Below the pieces are notes generated by a model. It was not told the DNA's origin, did no database searches, and saw nothing but the letters and a program-made list of their open reading frames with translations. Below, piece by piece: positions 53,433 to 63,689 of a DNA stretch of 64,000 bases (its first letter is position 1; each line of letters starts with the position of its first letter). Source of the DNA: Eggerthella lenta DSM 2243 (GTDB taxonomy: Bacteria; Actinomycetota; Coriobacteriia; Coriobacteriales; Eggerthellaceae); NCBI RefSeq assembly GCF_000024265.1, contig NC_013204.1:1662180-1726179 (forward strand). The letters run 5' to 3'. Position numbers and translations under genes: made by a program.

Positions 53433-53462
53433 GAACAAATGTTTCACGTGAAACATTTGTTC
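53433..53462. promoter_or_regulatory. parS centromere site (ParB binding)
   Basis: TGTTTCACGTGAAACA at 53440-53455 is a perfect 16-bp match to the universal parS consensus. The dyad extends to a perfect 30-bp palindrome, 53433-53462. It lies in the intergenic region between murB and cydD. ParB spreads from such sites to load SMC and segregate chromosome origins; parA and parB are not in the window. Confidence 0.95.
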
Positions 53463-53631
53463 GCGCACGAAGATGACGGGAGGCGGCAACCGCTCGCTTA
53501 GGTAACGGGCGGGCGTGCGCTTGCTTGGTCGATATAGAGGGCGAGCGCTCCTTTAGGTGAACTGCCCTTTCCTATGAATCACGGAAATGTTACTATTGCT
53601 ATAGCATAAGTGGACGCAAGGGGGCGTGCGT

Positions 53632-55377
53632 ATGATCGATCGGGCTTTGTTCGCGCTGGAGGGCATCCGCGGCGCGCTGGCGGCGCTGGTGGCCCTTGCC
53701 GTGGCCCGGGCGCTGCTCGTGGTGGGGCAGGCATGGTCGTTGGCAAGCGCCATCGTGCATCTATGGGAAGGCGCGCCGCTGCCCGACCAGGCTCCGCTCA
53801 TCGTCCTGTTCTTCCTCTGCTTCGTAGGCGGCCAGCTGGTGCGCTACGCGCAGGACTCCTATCTCGACCGCTACGCCTACGCACGCATCGACGCACTGCG
53901 CCGCGAGCTTCTGCAGGCGGTGTTCGGCCAGGGTGCGCGCATCGTGCAAGCTCAGGGCACCGGCAGCGTCACTGCGATGGTGTTGGAGGGCATCGACCAG
54001 GTGGAGACGTACCTGCGCCTCATCCTGCCGAAGATCGTGTGCGTGGTCGTGGTGCCGCTCATCGTGCTTTTGTGCGTGTTCCCGGTGGATTGGGTGTCGG
54101 GTTCCATCATGCTGGTCATGTACCCGGTCATCGTGTTCTACATGGGGCTGATCGGCGCGACAGCGAAGGCGGCCGCGTCGCTGCAGCACGAGGAGTACCA
54201 GCGGCTGTCGAATCACTTCATCGACTCGATGCGCGGCATCGATACGCTCAAGCTGTTCGGCCGCGGCAAGCGCCACGGCGAGCGCATCTTCGAGGTGAGC
54301 GAGCGCTTCCGCGAGGCAACGGTTAAGACGCTGCGCATCGCCACGTTGTCGGGCTCCGTGCTCGACCTCATCTCCACGCTGTCGCTGGCGGCCGTGGCCA
54401 TCATGTTGGGATTCCGCCTCGTGGACGGTTCGATCGCCTTCTTCCCTGCGCTGTTCGTGCTGGTGCTGGTGCCGGAGTACTTCAAGCCCATCCGCGAGTT
54501 CGCCAGCGACTACCACGCCTCGCTCGACGGCAAGAACGCGCTGGCCTCCATTCAGGGCATCATCGCGTCGGCGGAGGAGGGCGCGTCGGACGTTGCAGGC
54601 GACGAGGCCGCCGCGCTGCACGACGTTCCCGTCTGGAGCGAAGATTCGACGCTCGAGCTGGACGGCGTGCGCTTCTCGTATCCCGAGCACGAGGCGCTTT
54701 CGGACGTGTCCTTCGCCGTGCGCGGTTTCGCGCGCGTCGGCGTCATCGGGGCCAGCGGCTCGGGCAAGAGCACGCTCGTGAACCTGTTGGGCGGCTTCGC
54801 GGCTCCCAGCGCGGGCACGGTGCGCGCCGCAGGGCGGCAGCTGGCAGACCTGCGCGAGCCTTCGTGGCAGCGCCAGGTGCTCTACATCCCGCAGGACCCG
54901 TACCTGTTCCACGCCACGCTGCGCGACAACATCGTGTTCTACCGCCCCGATGCCGACGACGATGAGGTTGCGCGCGCGGTGGAGGTCGTGGGGCTGGGCG
55001 ATCTCGTGGCCGAGCTGCCGGACGGGCTGGACACGCTGGTGGGCGAGGGCGCCCGCGCGCTGTCGGGCGGCCAGGCGCAGCGCATCGCGCTGGCCCGCGC
55101 GCTTCTGGACGACTCGCGGCGCATCCTGCTGTTCGACGAACCCACGGCGCACCTCGACATCGAGACCGAGTTGGAGCTGAAGGAGCGCATGCTGCCGCTC
55201 ATGGAAGGCCGTCTCGTGGTGTTCGCCACGCACCGGCTGCATTGGGTGCACGACATGGACGCCGTGCTGGTGATGGAGGACGGGCGCGTGGCCGAGTTCG
55301 GCGCGCCGAAGGAGCTTGCCGCGCGCGACGGCGCGTACGCGCGCTTGGCGTCGCGGTTGGAAGGAGGCGCGCTATGA
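53632..55377 (+). CDS. cydD: Thiol reductant ABC exporter subunit CydD
   Basis: A 581-residue half-transporter with six helices (about 15-300) and an ATPase domain (340-580). The latter has GASGSGKSTLVNLLGGF (Walker A, near 373), IPQDPYLFHATLRDNI (Q-loop), ALSGGQAQRIALARALL and ILLFDEPTAHLD. CydDC exports cysteine and glutathione-like thiols and is needed to assemble cytochrome bd and c-type cytochromes. The order cydD-cydC and the ATGA overlap are typical. ATG 53632 lies 7 bases after AAGGGGG. cydAB is not present here. Its upstream region contains the parS palindrome. Confidence 0.92.
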   Translation: MIDRALFALEGIRGALAALVALAVARALLVVGQAWSLASAIVHLWEGAPLPDQAPLIVLFFLCFVGGQLVRYAQDSYLDRYAYARIDALRRELLQAVFGQGARIVQAQGTGSVTAMVLEGIDQVETYLRLILPKIVCVVVVPLIVLLCVFPVDWVSGSIMLVMYPVIVFYMGLIGATAKAAASLQHEEYQRLSNHFIDSMRGIDTLKLFGRGKRHGERIFEVSERFREATVKTLRIATLSGSVLDLISTLSLAAVAIMLGFRLVDGSIAFFPALFVLVLVPEYFKPIREFASDYHASLDGKNALASIQGIIASAEEGASDVAGDEAAALHDVPVWSEDSTLELDGVRFSYPEHEALSDVSFAVRGFARVGVIGASGSGKSTLVNLLGGFAAPSAGTVRAAGRQLADLREPSWQRQVLYIPQDPYLFHATLRDNIVFYRPDADDDEVARAVEVVGLGDLVAELPDGLDTLVGEGARALSGGQAQRIALARALLDDSRRILLFDEPTAHLDIETELELKERMLPLMEGRLVVFATHRLHWVHDMDAVLVMEDGRVAEFGAPKELAARDGAYARLASRLEGGAL

Positions 55378-57164
55378 GCAGGGAAGGCGAAGCCGTGCAG
55401 GGCGCCGTGCCGCGCGAGGAGGGGTTCGCGAGCGTGCTGCGCCGCGACGCCTGGGTGAAGCCGTTCTTCTTCCGTTACCGCAAGGCGTTGGCGTTGGCGC
55501 TTTTCCTGGGGCTGCTGACGTTCGGGTTCGCCTCGGCGCTGATGTTTACCTCAGGCTACCTGGTCAGCGCTTCGGCGGTGGTTGAGACCATCCTCTTTCT
55601 GCACCTGCCGCTCATCTTCGTGCGCATCTTCGGCGTGGGCAAGCCCATCCTGCAGTACCTCGAGCGCTTGACCAGCCACGACTGGGTGCTGCGCATGACC
55701 AGCGGATTGCGGTTGAAGCTGTACCGCGCGCTGGAGCGCGACGCCGTGTTCTTCCGCGCCACGCACCGCACGGGCGACGTGCTGGGCCTTCTGGCCGAGG
55801 ATATCGGGCACATTCAGAACCTGTACCTGCGCACCGTGTTCCCCACGGTGACGGCATGGCTGCTGTTCGTCGTGCTGGTGGCATGCCTGGGCTGGTTCTC
55901 GCTCTGGCTCGCGCTGGCGATGCTGCTGGTGCTGGGCACGGCGGTGTTCCTCGTGCCGCTGGTGTCGGTGCTGGCGAACGCCGCGCGCCAGGCGCGCCAC
56001 AAGCAGATGAAGAACGAGCTGTACGCCGAGCTGGCCGACAACGTGCTGGGTGTGTCCGACTGGGTGTTCGCCGGGCGCGGCGAGGAGTACCTCACGCGCC
56101 ATAAGGAGCGCGAGCTGCGGATGCGCGACGTGCAGGAGCGCATGGAGCGCTTCGGTCGGCGCCGCGACGTGGTGCTGCAGGCGCTGTTCGGCATCTGCGC
56201 CGTGCTGCTGCTGGTGTGGGCGGGCGGGCGCTTCGGCGGGGAAGGGGGCGACGCGGCCAACTGGATCGCCGCGTTCGTGCTGGGCTTCTTCCCGCTCATC
56301 GACGCGTTCGCGCCCTTGTCGTCGGCGGCGGTGGAGGCCGGCGCCTACCGCGATTCCATCGCGCGTTTGAACGACCTGCCGACCCCCGGCGAGGAGAAGC
56401 CGTCCGCGCGCGTGCCCGAGGCGCCGTTCGACGTGCGGGTTGACCGGGCGGAGTACCGCTATCCCGGCACGTCGCGTGACGTGCTGCGCGGCCTGAGCCT
56501 GACGGTGCCGCAGGGCCAGCGCGTGGCCGTGCTGGGCCGCAGCGGCGCGGGCAAGAGCACGCTGGCGTCCCTCGTGCGCGGCGACATACGACCCGATGCG
56601 GGCGGCGTGACGCTGGGCGGCTCGCCCACGGCCGACCTCGGCGACGAGGCGGCGAAGTGGATCGGGGTCATCCAGCAGCGCACCTACCTGTTCAACATGA
56701 CGCTGCGCGACAACCTGCGCATCGGGCGCGAGGACGCGACCGACGACGAGGTATGGGACGCGCTGGGCAGGGTGGGGCTGCGGTCGATGGCCGAGCGGCT
56801 GCCGAACGGCCTGGACACGCTGGTGGACGAGGCCGGCCTGCGCTTCTCGGGCGGCGAGCGCCACCGCGTCGCGCTCGCGCGCGTGCTGCTGCAGGACGTG
56901 CCCGTGGTCATCCTGGACGAGCCCACGGTAGGCCTCGATCCTATCACCGAGCGCGCGCTGCTGGACGACCTGTTCGAGGCGCTGGCGGGCAAGACGGTGA
57001 TCATGATCACCCACCATCTGGCCGGCGTGGACGCCATGGACCGCGTCGTGTTCGTGGAGGACGGCCGCATCGCGCTCGACGGCGCGCCGGACGAGCTCGC
57101 GCGCACGAGCGAGCGCTACCGACGTCTGCTGGCCTTCGACCGCGGGCAGGCGGCGGGCCGCTAG
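55374..57164 (+). CDS. cydC: Thiol reductant ABC exporter subunit CydC
   Basis: A 596-residue partner of CydD. The membrane part (about 30-320) includes LERLTSHDWVLRMTSGLRLK and YAELADNVLGVSDWVFAGRG, regions conserved in CydC. The ATPase part (about 345-590) has GRSGAGKSTLASLVRG, IQQRTYLFNMTLRDNL, FSGGERHRVALARVLL and VVILDEPTVGLDPITE. The start overlaps the cydD stop (ATGA), and its own stop codon overlaps that of the PIN-gene remnant on the other strand by two bases, so the gene end is tight against a rearranged region. Confidence 0.92.
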   Translation: MSREGEAVQGAVPREEGFASVLRRDAWVKPFFFRYRKALALALFLGLLTFGFASALMFTSGYLVSASAVVETILFLHLPLIFVRIFGVGKPILQYLERLTSHDWVLRMTSGLRLKLYRALERDAVFFRATHRTGDVLGLLAEDIGHIQNLYLRTVFPTVTAWLLFVVLVACLGWFSLWLALAMLLVLGTAVFLVPLVSVLANAARQARHKQMKNELYAELADNVLGVSDWVFAGRGEEYLTRHKERELRMRDVQERMERFGRRRDVVLQALFGICAVLLLVWAGGRFGGEGGDAANWIAAFVLGFFPLIDAFAPLSSAAVEAGAYRDSIARLNDLPTPGEEKPSARVPEAPFDVRVDRAEYRYPGTSRDVLRGLSLTVPQGQRVAVLGRSGAGKSTLASLVRGDIRPDAGGVTLGGSPTADLGDEAAKWIGVIQQRTYLFNMTLRDNLRIGREDATDDEVWDALGRVGLRSMAERLPNGLDTLVDEAGLRFSGGERHRVALARVLLQDVPVVILDEPTVGLDPITERALLDDLFEALAGKTVIMITHHLAGVDAMDRVVFVEDGRIALDGAPDELARTSERYRRLLAFDRGQAAGR

Positions 57165-57313
57165 CCGCGGGCGCGCAGAAGGGCGGTTGCGTCCTCGGGC
57201 GCGAGCGCGCACACGGTGGATCTCCTGAGCAGGCCTTTGTCGCGCGTTACGATGTAGTCGGCCTTCGCGCGTTCGGCGCTTGGCAGGGCGCTCGCATTCT
57301 CGGGCTCTTGCAT
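57161..57313 (-). pseudogene. Remnant of a PIN-domain (VapC-like) gene
   Basis: A 50-codon fragment that reads like the last third of a PIN ribonuclease: SAERAKADYIVTRDKGLLRR followed by STVCALAPEDATALL. The usual PIN end is 'ADYIVTRD...F....V.ALSPEEFLALL', where the Asp is an active-site residue. The N-terminal two thirds with the other acidic residues are missing, and the sequence upstream turns directly into inverted-repeat DNA at 57333. No antitoxin gene is adjacent. An open frame continues upstream to 57784 but has no PIN-like sequence. Confidence 0.6.
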
Positions 57314-57332
57314 TGAAAACGGGGTTTTTCTC

Positions 57333-57489
57333 CCATGTCCTCGACTTGTGCGCACCTTCGTCACGTCGGATTGCCCGTTTGGGACGTGTTCGGCCCGTTT
57401 CTCTTCTCGAAACCGCAGGTCAGTAGTTAGACATGGGAAATTTATACGTGCGAGTCGGCTGGAAGCGTGCGCATAAGTCGGGGACATGG
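57333..57489. repeat. Transposon-like inverted repeats (MITE or IS scar)
   Basis: The 23-bp arms at 57333-57355 and 57467-57489 match in inverted orientation at 21 of 23 positions (shared core CGACTTRTGCGCAC) and bound a 157-bp segment without any gene. A third, weaker copy (19 of 23) follows at 57518-57540 in the same orientation as the right arm. The rest of the 57314-57686 interval shows no gene and probably holds the promoter of the next gene. Confidence 0.6.
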
Positions 57490-57686
57490 TGATTTTCGAG
57501 CATATTCGATGCTGAAAGGGCGCATAAGTTGGGAACTTGGAAGCCTCTGTTCGATCGAGCGCCCGTTTGCGGGGCGGGAAGGGATGGCGTCTGGGGATTC
57601 TCCGTTCTTCGCGCCGCCGGGCTCCGGCTTCCGGTATCCTGAACGTTCGCGACAATTCCGGATTACGAGAGCAGCGGAGAGGCTTC

Positions 57687-58745
57687 ATGAAGATCAACCA
57701 CGCGATCCTGCACGTTTTCGACTTCGTCTCGTGCGTCAACGTGTACGCCCAGGAGGAGCTCGATCTTTCGAGCAAGAACGCCAAGCGCTACGTGACGAGC
57801 CACGCGAAGAAGGCGCTCGGCAACATCGACAGCAAGCGCGGCGAGTTCGCCGAGAACAGCATGTTCGCCGAGGAGCTGCGCTGCTACTTCCGCGGTCAGC
57901 GCGAGTTCGTCGACCTGTCCGTCCAGGTGGCCGAGTTCATCGCCGGCGAGCTGGGGCGCATGGAGAAGACCGAGTCGGCCGACCTTCTGGTGATGGACTT
58001 CGAGGACGATCCCGACAACACGGTGCGGGAGATGACCGACGACGAGGCCGAGGCGGCGTATCGCGGCGAGGGCAAGCGCTACTTCGCGTTCATGCTGCTG
58101 GAGGCCAAGCAGGCCTACATGCACGAGGTGGGCTACGGCGAGAGCGGCGCGCAGCGCGTGGACATCGCGCGCCATCACGCCATCCTGCCGAACCCGTCGC
58201 AGAAGGTGGCGTCGTTCGCGGTGATCGAGTCGAAGACGCTGTCGGTGTCGTTTTGCGACAAGGAGCGCGCCATCGCGGGCGAGAACCGCTGGCTCATCCC
58301 CGACGGCCTGCTGCAATGCTCGATGGAGGCGTCCAGCAAAGAGGTGTTCGACGCCGTGACGCGCATCGTCGAGGAGGTTGCCGAGGAGTACGGCGCCAAC
58401 GCGGCTGTGGCGGTGTCGAAGGCGAAGGCCTACGTGGCCGAGAACGCCGACGAGTCCGACGAGCTTGCCCCGTGGGACCTGGGCGAGGAGGTGTTCGAGG
58501 ACGAGCCGCTGCAGAAGCGCTTCGAGCAGGCGCTTGCCGACGAGGCGCTGCCCGAGCGCGTGGTCGTGGAGAAGAACGTGGCCAAGCGCGTGGCGAAGAG
58601 CCACAAGATCCGCACCGACACGGGCATCGACATCACGTTCCCGGCCGAGTACGGCGAGAACCCCGACTTCATCGAGTTCGTCAGCGGCCCGAACGGCCTC
58701 ATCAACATCGAGCTCAAGAACATCGGCCACATCGAGAACCGCTAG
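57687..58745 (+). CDS. Nucleoid-associated protein (NdpA/YejK family)
   Basis: A 352-residue protein of the bacterial nucleoid-associated family. N-terminal INHAILHVFDFVSCVNVYAQ is followed by the RRG-like helix AKRYVTSHAKKALGNIDSKR. Its core region has KRYFAFMLLEAKQAYMHEVG (near 131-150), IARHHAILPNPSQKVASFAV and a C-terminal KSHKIRTDTGIDITFPAEYG. The E. coli protein YejK associates with nucleoids and topoisomerases; its exact role is unknown. ATG 57687 lies after CGGAGAGG; the in-frame extension upstream runs through the repeat region and is not coding. Confidence 0.85.
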   Translation: MKINHAILHVFDFVSCVNVYAQEELDLSSKNAKRYVTSHAKKALGNIDSKRGEFAENSMFAEELRCYFRGQREFVDLSVQVAEFIAGELGRMEKTESADLLVMDFEDDPDNTVREMTDDEAEAAYRGEGKRYFAFMLLEAKQAYMHEVGYGESGAQRVDIARHHAILPNPSQKVASFAVIESKTLSVSFCDKERAIAGENRWLIPDGLLQCSMEASSKEVFDAVTRIVEEVAEEYGANAAVAVSKAKAYVAENADESDELAPWDLGEEVFEDEPLQKRFEQALADEALPERVVVEKNVAKRVAKSHKIRTDTGIDITFPAEYGENPDFIEFVSGPNGLINIELKNIGHIENR

Positions 58746-58849
58746 AGGTCCCGCGGTCCCATCCTGCAACCTGCCGCCGCGCCCGCTTCCCCGCGGACGC
58801 GGTGTATGAGACAATAGAGCGAACTTCCCGGAAAACAGAGGAGCATCAC

Positions 58850-60529
<1,680 letters not shown>

Positions 60530-60549
60530 CAGATACGCGACATGCATTC

Positions 60550-60581
60550 GAGGCCCCGGAGCTGAACGGCATCGGGGCCTC
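60550..60581. terminator. Hairpin between convergent ettA and CmpB-like genes
   Basis: GAGGCCCCG and CGGGGCCTC form a 9-bp perfect stem around a 14-base loop, about 20 bases after the ettA stop and 8 bases from the end of the facing gene. No T-run follows on either strand. Confidence 0.45.
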
Positions 60582-60588
60582 GCCGCGT

Positions 60589-61191
60589 TCAGGCGAACTT
60601 GACGGCGCAAAGGACGACGAACCCGATGACGACGACAGCTGCCAAAAGGTTCATCACGCGCAGCGGGAGCTTCCCGAGGGCTTTCTGGCACAGCGGGTAG
60701 ACGATCCATGTGTACAGCATGGCCACGGCCGCCAGCGCGAGGTCGTTTACGAGCCATGCCTGGCCGAGGATGTTGAACGGCAGCTGCGAGTTGTCCCACA
60801 ACGGGTATTCGCCGGCGGCGTTCGGCTGGTTCAGCATGAACCCCATGGCCAGTTCCATGAGCATGCACACGACCACGGTGACGGCGAAGAACTGGATCCC
60901 GGCGCTGACGAGGGTGGCGCGCCGGGCGACCAGCGCCGTCTTGAGCGGCATCAGCACGAGCGCGCAGACGACGACGCCCACGCCGTACACGAGAAACGGG
61001 TACATCGGGTCGTCCCACACAAGCGAATCGGCATCGACGATGCCGAATACGTTCATGAACGAGCAGTAGACGATCTCCATCCAATGTCCCAGCACGCTGA
61101 ACACGCAGAAGTACACGGCCAGGTTCCGCCAGAACGCGAAGGAGCCGGGCTCGTAGCCGTACCGCTCGTCTTCTTTGGAGAGAATGGGCAT
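60589..61191 (-). CDS. CmpB-like (DUF1113) membrane protein, short form
   Basis: A 200-residue protein with five predicted helices, of the putative ABC-type permease family once called DUF1113/CmpB. It shares with the next gene the segments FWRNLAVYFCVFSVLGHWME, YPFLVYGVGVVVCALVLMPL, ELAMGFMLNQPNAAGEYPLWDNS and TWIVYPLCQKALGKLPLRVM. No ATPase is encoded nearby, so the transporter name is doubtful. Start ATG 61191 lies 15 bp after the stop of the longer paralogue and has only a weak ribosome site, so coupling is probable. Confidence 0.8.
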   Translation of the reverse strand: MPILSKEDERYGYEPGSFAFWRNLAVYFCVFSVLGHWMEIVYCSFMNVFGIVDADSLVWDDPMYPFLVYGVGVVVCALVLMPLKTALVARRATLVSAGIQFFAVTVVVCMLMELAMGFMLNQPNAAGEYPLWDNSQLPFNILGQAWLVNDLALAAVAMLYTWIVYPLCQKALGKLPLRVMNLLAAVVVIGFVVLCAVKFA

Positions 61192-61206
61192 GGACGCTGG
61201 GTCGTC

Positions 61207-62310
61207 CTAGCCGGCCGCTTCAGAATCGTAGCTGGACGAGAGCTCGATCGAGGTTGCGTCCGAGGAGCCGGCATCGTCGGCGTCGTCGAGGTCGGGAAGC
61301 GCCACGTTCACGTAGTACAGGAAGATCAGGATGCAGAAGCCGACGGTCACGGCTATGAAGGCGATGTTCATGCCGTCCCGGGGGACCTTGCTCAGCAGCT
61401 GCTCGAGCGCCGGGTAGATCACCCAGGTCATGAGCGTGGCCACCACGCCGAAGGCGATGGCGTTCTGCAGACACACCTGGCCCATGAAGTTGCAGAACAT
61501 ATCGGAGTAGTCCCATAAGGGCAGCTTGCCGTCAGGGCCGGGCTGGTTGACCATGAGGCCCATGACCAGTTCGATGGTCGTGCAGACGAGCGCGTTAACG
61601 ACGAAGCTGATGAGCAAGGGCACCACGCGGCTGCGGATGCGCTTTTCAAGGAAGTTCTTGACGGGGTACAGCAGAAGCACGCACGCCACGGCTCCGAATC
61701 CGTACACGATGAAGGGGTAGAGCCAATCCGACCAGATCTGGGAGTTCGGGTCGTAGGTGCCGGGTATCATTCCGAAGCGGATGAGCGTGCAATAGGCCGC
61801 CTCCATCCAGTGTCCCACCACGCTGAACACGCAGAAGTAAATGATGATGTTGCGCCAGAACGCCCAGGTCCGAGGCTGGTAGCAGTCCAGGTCCTTCGCG
61901 AGCTCGCGTTGTTTGACCTCTGCGTCGAAGGGCTGCGTCAGCACGGCTTTCGCGCGTCTCGACGTGAGGAAGTACGCGAGCAGTATAAGGTCGGGCGTGC
62001 ACGAGAACAGCTGGCCGACAAGGCTGAAGTGACCGGTCGCGATGTTGAAGGCGGTTCCGATGAAGATGTTGAACAAGCTGAACCCGATGATGAAATGGCG
62101 CGCCAGGCGTTTGCGCTGCCAGATGAGCCAGAAGCTGATGCTGTCGAATATCAGGTTGACGAAATCGAGGATGTTCGAGAATTCCAGCTCGTAGCTGCCT
62201 TTGATCAGGAACGCCAACAGCGAGATGGTGACGATGACGTTGAATGCAAAGAAGAACTGGAGGACCCGCATGAAGCCGAGCTTCTTCGGGTTGCTGAAGT
62301 CTTTCGCCAT
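61207..62310 (-). CDS. CmpB-like (DUF1113) membrane protein with N-terminal extension
   Basis: A 367-residue paralogue of the neighbouring gene. Residues about 155-335 align to it (FWRNIIIYFCVFSVVGHWME, YPFIVYGFGAVACVLLLYPV, ELVMGLMVNQPGPDGKLPLW, TWVIYPALEQLLSKVPRDGM). The first 130 residues add about four helices (LQFFFAFNVIVTISLLAFLI and onward) of unknown type, and the C-terminus is acidic (LPDLDDADDAGSSDATSIEL). The start at 62310 has GGAG 8 bases upstream; a TTG at 62325 is less likely. The two genes form a minus-strand pair that arose by duplication. Confidence 0.8.
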   Translation of the reverse strand: MAKDFSNPKKLGFMRVLQFFFAFNVIVTISLLAFLIKGSYELEFSNILDFVNLIFDSISFWLIWQRKRLARHFIIGFSLFNIFIGTAFNIATGHFSLVGQLFSCTPDLILLAYFLTSRRAKAVLTQPFDAEVKQRELAKDLDCYQPRTWAFWRNIIIYFCVFSVVGHWMEAAYCTLIRFGMIPGTYDPNSQIWSDWLYPFIVYGFGAVACVLLLYPVKNFLEKRIRSRVVPLLISFVVNALVCTTIELVMGLMVNQPGPDGKLPLWDYSDMFCNFMGQVCLQNAIAFGVVATLMTWVIYPALEQLLSKVPRDGMNIAFIAVTVGFCILIFLYYVNVALPDLDDADDAGSSDATSIELSSSYDSEAAG

Positions 62311-62471
62311 GGGCTGCGGCTCCAATCACGCTCGACGGATCTATGCTTGCGGCGCGCGTCCCCGATGGCGTTGCGCGCACAGTTCGTCCAGTATATCTCG
62401 GCAGACCGGCGGAAGGCGCGTTCGGAAAGGCAGATGCCGCGTTCGCTTCGCAGAACGCAGCGTTCGTGCCG

Positions 62472-62915
62472 CTACCAGCGTTTGAGCGTGGGGAGCAGGG
62501 CGCCCATGAACGAAACGGCTTCGTCGCGCGTGATGTGGCACGACTCGGCCATGAATGGGGCGCAGCGCTCGATCAGCTCCTCGAGCGTCTCGTCTTCCAG
62601 AAACGCGCCGTTCGCATAGCACCACGAGCAGTAGTCGGCCGACAGAGAGCCGTCCGCCTCGGTGCCATGATCCTTCTCCTGGTAGAACGGCATGCCGCAG
62701 CTTTGGCAGTAGGCGCCGTCGGGCATCTCCAAAAGCAGGGCGACGGGCACATCGCAGGTGGCGGCGATGAGCTTGCACATGTCGATGCCAGGCGTGGTCT
62801 CCCCGTTCTCCCAGCGCGATACGGCCTGGCGGGTGACGTAAAGCTTGCGCGCTAGGTCTTCCTGAGTGAGGTTGCGCTCCTTGCGGATGCGGACGAGCAC
62901 GTCTCCGATGGCCAT
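62472..62915 (-). CDS. XRE-type HTH regulator with zinc-ribbon
   Basis: A 147-residue regulator. Residues 1-62 form an HTH_3 domain (LVRIRKERNLTQEDLARKLY, recognition helix TRQAVSRWENGETTP). Residues 66-100 form a zinc-ribbon with CQSC (70-73) and CSWC (96-99) in YCQSCGMPFYQE and YCSWCYANGAFLED. The rest (105-147) is a helical tail (ETLEELIERCAPFMAE). This combination occurs in Gram-positive regulators often annotated as zinc-ribbon-containing transcriptional regulators. ATG 62915 follows AAAGGA; the longer frame upstream is not coding. The ligand is unknown. Confidence 0.88.
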   Translation of the reverse strand: MAIGDVLVRIRKERNLTQEDLARKLYVTRQAVSRWENGETTPGIDMCKLIAATCDVPVALLLEMPDGAYCQSCGMPFYQEKDHGTEADGSLSADYCSWCYANGAFLEDETLEELIERCAPFMAESCHITRDEAVSFMGALLPTLKRW

Positions 62916-63086
62916 GGGGGTCCTTTCGTCGTTGGCTTGCGCAACCATTGAACCACGGCGTCGGCCCCGCCGTAAAGAAACAAAGCGTTGCGGGATGCGC
63001 TGCGCGGCGGTTGCGGGTATGATGGCATGGCGTTGCTGCAAGCCTGTTGCGAGATGCCGCGTGCGCGGCCGAAGGGAGACGACACG

Positions 63087-63689
63087 ATGTACATCACCTG
63101 CCTGGACCTGGAAGGCGTGCTGGTGCCCGAGATCTGGATCGCGTTCGCCGAGGAGAGCGGCATTCCGGAGCTGACGCGCACGACTCGTGACGAGCCCGAC
63201 TACGGCAAGCTCATGGACTTCCGTCTGGACATCCTGCGCCAGCATGGCCTGGGCCTCAAGGAGATCCAGGAGACCATCGCGCGCATCGACCCCTTGCCGG
63301 GGGCGAAGGACTTCCTCGACGAGCTGCGCGCCACGACCCAGGCCGTCATCATCAGCGACACGTTCACCCAGTTCGCCCAGCCCCTCATGGCGAAGCTGGG
63401 CTGGCCGGCGCTGTTCTGCAACGAGCTGGAGGTGGCTGACGACGGCACCATCGCGGGCTTTCGCATGCGCTGCCCCGAATCGAAGCTGACCACCGTGCGC
63501 GCGCTGCAGTCCTGCGGCTTCGACACCATCGCGGCGGGCGACAGCCACAACGACCTGGGGATGATCAGAGCCAGCAAGGCGGGCTTCCTGTTCCGCAGCC
63601 CCGATTCCATCAAGGCCGAGAACACCGATCTGCCCGCGTTCGAGGAATACGACGACCTGCTCGCCGCCGTCAAGCAGGCTATGGCTTAA
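63087..63689 (+). CDS. thrH: ThrH-type phosphoserine phosphatase/homoserine phosphotransferase
   Basis: A 200-residue HAD enzyme. Instead of the usual DxDGT motif it begins YITCLDLEGVLVPEIWIAF with Asp7 and Glu9, the ThrH pattern. Further motifs are VIISDTFTQFAQPLMAKLGW (motif II), the CPESKLTTVRALQ Lys (motif III) and TIAAGDSHNDLGMIRASKAG (motif IV, metal-binding Asp pair). In Pseudomonas ThrH dephosphorylates phosphoserine and can transfer phosphate to homoserine, so it may serve serine or threonine synthesis. ATG 63087 follows GAAGGGAG. Its stop overlaps the stop of the gene on the other strand by two bases. Confidence 0.93.
   Translation: MYITCLDLEGVLVPEIWIAFAEESGIPELTRTTRDEPDYGKLMDFRLDILRQHGLGLKEIQETIARIDPLPGAKDFLDELRATTQAVIISDTFTQFAQPLMAKLGWPALFCNELEVADDGTIAGFRMRCPESKLTTVRALQSCGFDTIAAGDSHNDLGMIRASKAGFLFRSPDSIKAENTDLPAFEEYDDLLAAVKQAMA

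Noticed and set aside
57314-57784. Upstream extension of the PIN-like frame on the minus strand
   Set aside because: It runs through the inverted repeats and the promoter of the next gene, and its translation has no PIN residues.
62916-63548. Long upstream extension of the HTH/zinc-ribbon frame
   Set aside because: It is antisense to thrH and lacks protein-like composition; the ATG at 62915 starts a standard HTH.
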